Source: Deltaproteobacteria bacterium RIFCSPHIGHO2_02_FULL_40_11 (GTDB lineage Bacteria > Bdellovibrionota > JACOXK01 > 2-02-FULL-40-11). Taken from it: DNA of 6,569 nt. The stretch is from the NCBI GenBank assembly GCA_001798105.1, contig MGRI01000078.1, positions 863 to 7,431 on the forward strand, written 5' to 3'. The notes under the pieces are model-generated. The model was not told where the DNA came from and searched no databases. It worked only from the letters and a program-made list of their open reading frames with translations. Below, in pieces: positions 4,584 to 6,569 of this stretch (position 1 is the first letter of the stretch; every line of letters starts with the position of its first letter). Both the position numbers and the translations under genes were made by a program.

Positions 4584-6569
4584 AATAGGGATACTTCCCA
4601 TTTTCATCTTTTTTCTCAGCGCCTGTGGAATATGGGTCAATGAGTCCCCTCTTCCAAAACATCCTCCCGAAATTTCAACGGAAGCGACATCACGCAATGA
4701 AAAATGCCAAATTGATTTTGCGGAGCTCAAAACAAGTTTTTTTTCAGGAAAACTCACCGCACACAGGGTTCAAACAGTTTTACAATGCGCCATTGATATC
4801 GTACACCAAGCCAATCAAACGATTGTTCCAAATACCCCGGGCATTTTAACCCATAAAGAAATCAAGGTGCTCATGACGTCAAACATCTTGGGTTCGTCAG
4901 AGACGCTCGGCATTTGGGTGGACCGCATTCTATCGCTTCGAGATATTTTGGTTGGGCATGATCCAAAAGGCATTCGCTTCTCACAATTGATTGAAATTTT
5001 AAAACGGGTTCAACGCTCAGACTTAGAAGTTGAAACACTTTCGAAACTTTATGAAAAATACGAAAAAGAAACGTCAAAAACATTCATGTACTGGGAGCTT
5101 CGAAAACAGGTTTTTTCACAATTTATGAAAATTTTTAAAACCCTACTTCAAGATCCAGCCCAGACAGATCACTATATTTTAAAGGACACCATCTTAAAGC
5201 AATATCACCTGTGGGAAGGATTGGAAGCTGAAGTCGGGTCACATTATATTCAAGCTGGATTTATTGCAAACCGTGTCTTATTTGGGCGATCAGACGGCTC
5301 TGTCTTGGCTTCCAATTTAAGAGACATGCTGAATCACCTTGAAAAAATATTTATCTATGTGTGCGACATTAACTCTCTTTTGGAGTTAGATACATGGCGC
5401 TCAGACCAATCCATTTCTTTTTTATATGCGTATGAGCAGCTTCTGGAATATTTATTTCAAGTTTTTCAAATTTCACCCCCTGAAGAACTTCAAAAAACAG
5501 ATTTAATTGCGCTTTTAGAAATGTTGCATAAAGATCGTGGCGGAAAAGCCTTGGAATTTGTAGACGCCATCATGGCCTTTAAATCCAGGGTCTTTGGCGG
5601 AGATGAAAATCGTCTCACCAAAGAACATCTTCAAAAAATGATTTCTTCTTTTAAAAAATCCATTCACGCCTATGACCAATCCATTGCACTTTTTAAAGAA
5701 GATCAAAAAAGCATTTCGAAAGAATATCTTCGTAAGTGGCTTTTAAAAAGACAACATGACCTTGAGAAAGAAACCTTCCACCACTATTTCTTACTTTTTG
5801 AAAATTTTGACCAGTTTAAATATCTTTGGATGACCCCCTTCACACATACCGACACGGTTTCAAAGCATAATTTTCTTTTATCCCAGGTTGTATTTCCTTT
5901 TGTCACAGAAATTATTACAGCCTACGACACAGACCAAGACGGAAAACTTTCCTTTGGAATGGGTCAGGAAGTGCAACATGAAGGATTGGTCTCGCTCATT
6001 TCAACGATTCAAAAAGGCATCCGTGGCTTAGATCAGCTCTTAGACCCAAAGTCGCAGGCTGAATCCACACCCCAAAATCCAAGCGATCTCACACACGCAG
6101 ATCCGCTTACATTGAGTCAATTTGCAGTGGTCCTATCCGATCAATTGCTCACCACGAGCAATGCAGATCAATTCATTGACGCCTATGAACTCTTAGAGGC
6201 TACCAGTTTTATTCTGGAAAATAGCAGAACCGTAAAATGGTTTGTGGAAGATCCCTTGATCCAACACTTTCAAGTTGAAAGAACCCAAAAAGAGGATGAA
6301 AAACAACTCAAACGAGAAGGCTTGGTCGATACCCTCAAAGAAGTGTCCACCTTACATTGGTATTTTCCAACCGCCATGCAACAACTTACGCAAGAAGAAA
6401 TTCAACAAAGCATGACGTATATGATTTCTGCCGTCGGCAGAAAAGATCCCAGTCTCATTACACTTTCTGAACTTGAATCTATTTTTGTATTGTTTCGTTT
6501 TACAGAAATGATTTTTTTACGCTTTGACGCCAACAAAGATGGGTGGCTTGAAAAATCAGAGGTTCGAAG
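4546..6569 (+). CDS. EF-hand lipoprotein, 3' end missing (runs off the window)
   Basis: At least 674 residues are visible with no stop before the window edge. The N-terminus is a lipoprotein signal: basic residues K7 to K13, hydrophobic core I14 to L24, and lipobox L24-S25-A26-C27. Residue +2 is Gly, not Asp, so by the enterobacterial Lol rule it would go to the outer membrane. The rest is mostly helical and charged. One EF-hand-type loop begins at D461 (DTDQDGKLSF), but its twelfth position is Met, not Glu. A second, at 661-672 (DANKDGWLEKSE), has all canonical Ca2+ ligands including E672. Degenerate loops appear near residues 139, 249, 353, 519 and 634. The ATG at 4546 overlaps the preceding gene by 38 bases; the TTG at 4561 would give a more typical start (MKQKLRFKIG) and cannot be excluded. 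The overlap suggests co-transcription and coupled translation with the barrel-containing gene. The function is unknown; calcium-dependent structural or interaction roles are plausible. Confidence 0.85.
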   Translation, partial: MTEFGLKQKLRFKIGILPIFIFFLSACGIWVNESPLPKHPPEISTEATSRNEKCQIDFAELKTSFFSGKLTAHRVQTVLQCAIDIVHQANQTIVPNTPGILTHKEIKVLMTSNILGSSETLGIWVDRILSLRDILVGHDPKGIRFSQLIEILKRVQRSDLEVETLSKLYEKYEKETSKTFMYWELRKQVFSQFMKIFKTLLQDPAQTDHYILKDTILKQYHLWEGLEAEVGSHYIQAGFIANRVLFGRSDGSVLASNLRDMLNHLEKIFIYVCDINSLLELDTWRSDQSISFLYAYEQLLEYLFQVFQISPPEELQKTDLIALLEMLHKDRGGKALEFVDAIMAFKSRVFGGDENRLTKEHLQKMISSFKKSIHAYDQSIALFKEDQKSISKEYLRKWLLKRQHDLEKETFHHYFLLFENFDQFKYLWMTPFTHTDTVSKHNFLLSQVVFPFVTEIITAYDTDQDGKLSFGMGQEVQHEGLVSLISTIQKGIRGLDQLLDPKSQAESTPQNPSDLTHADPLTLSQFAVVLSDQLLTTSNADQFIDAYELLEATSFILENSRTVKWFVEDPLIQHFQVERTQKEDEKQLKREGLVDTLKEVSTLHWYFPTAMQQLTQEEIQQSMTYMISAVGRKDPSLITLSELESIFVLFRFTEMIFLRFDANKDGWLEKSEVR

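Noticed and set aside
82..4839. CCCGGG palindromes at 82-87, 843-848 and 4834-4839
   Set aside because: They are short restriction-type palindromes inside coding sequence with different surroundings; no larger repeat is shared between them.
4625..4849. A 74-codon forward frame starting inside the lipoprotein gene
   Set aside because: The lipoprotein frame has a lipobox and stays open for 674 codons; the shorter frame is an overlap artefact.
1..6569. CRISPR array, tRNA or rRNA gene, insertion sequence ends, or attachment sites
   Set aside because: I saw no regularly spaced repeats, no cloverleaf or rRNA-like sequence, and no transposase or terminal inverted repeats. Coding sequence covers nearly all of the window.

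Overview
This 6,569-base window is AT-rich and almost entirely protein-coding, with every supported gene on the + strand. It looks like a Gram-negative chromosome. It encodes a protein with an outer-membrane beta-barrel-like C-terminus and a lipoprotein with a clear lipobox. The HNH endonuclease at the left edge belongs to a build (N-terminal helical part, variable linker, zinc-containing HNH) that is common in Bdellovibrionota and relatives. A Bdellovibrionota-like (former Deltaproteobacteria) source is my best guess, by recall and not by search.

Layout. Bases 1-887 hold the 3' part of an HNH endonuclease gene whose true start lies before the window. Bases 902-1306 encode a MntA-type minimal nucleotidyltransferase, the antitoxin half of a type VII (HEPN/MNT) toxin-antitoxin pair. 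Its expected HEPN partner is reduced to a 34-codon remnant at 1296-1400 that overlaps the nucleotidyltransferase gene by 11 bases. Bases 1401-1469 are a short gap with a weak hairpin and a poor candidate promoter. Bases 1470-4583 are one uninterrupted 1,037-codon frame containing three modules: an LplT-like major facilitator transporter, a PlsC glycerophospholipid acyltransferase, and, after an internal Sec signal peptide with a signal peptidase I site, a roughly 390-residue beta-barrel-like protein ending in Phe. From 4546 to the right edge, overlapping the previous gene by 38 bases, runs a lipoprotein of at least 674 residues. It has two recognisable EF-hand loops and several degenerate copies of the same helix-loop-helix unit.

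How they may work together. Transporter plus PlsC resembles the lysophospholipid import and re-acylation system (LplT/Aas) of the inner membrane, but the acyl-ACP synthetase domain that ends a full Aas-type protein is absent and a barrel-like domain sits in its place. The adjacent lipoprotein is predicted to reach the outer membrane. Together they suggest an envelope lipid-handling unit spanning both membranes, possibly made partly as a polyprotein cut by signal peptidase. This is the most unusual thing here. The left part (HNH plus decayed toxin-antitoxin pair) looks like unrelated accessory DNA.
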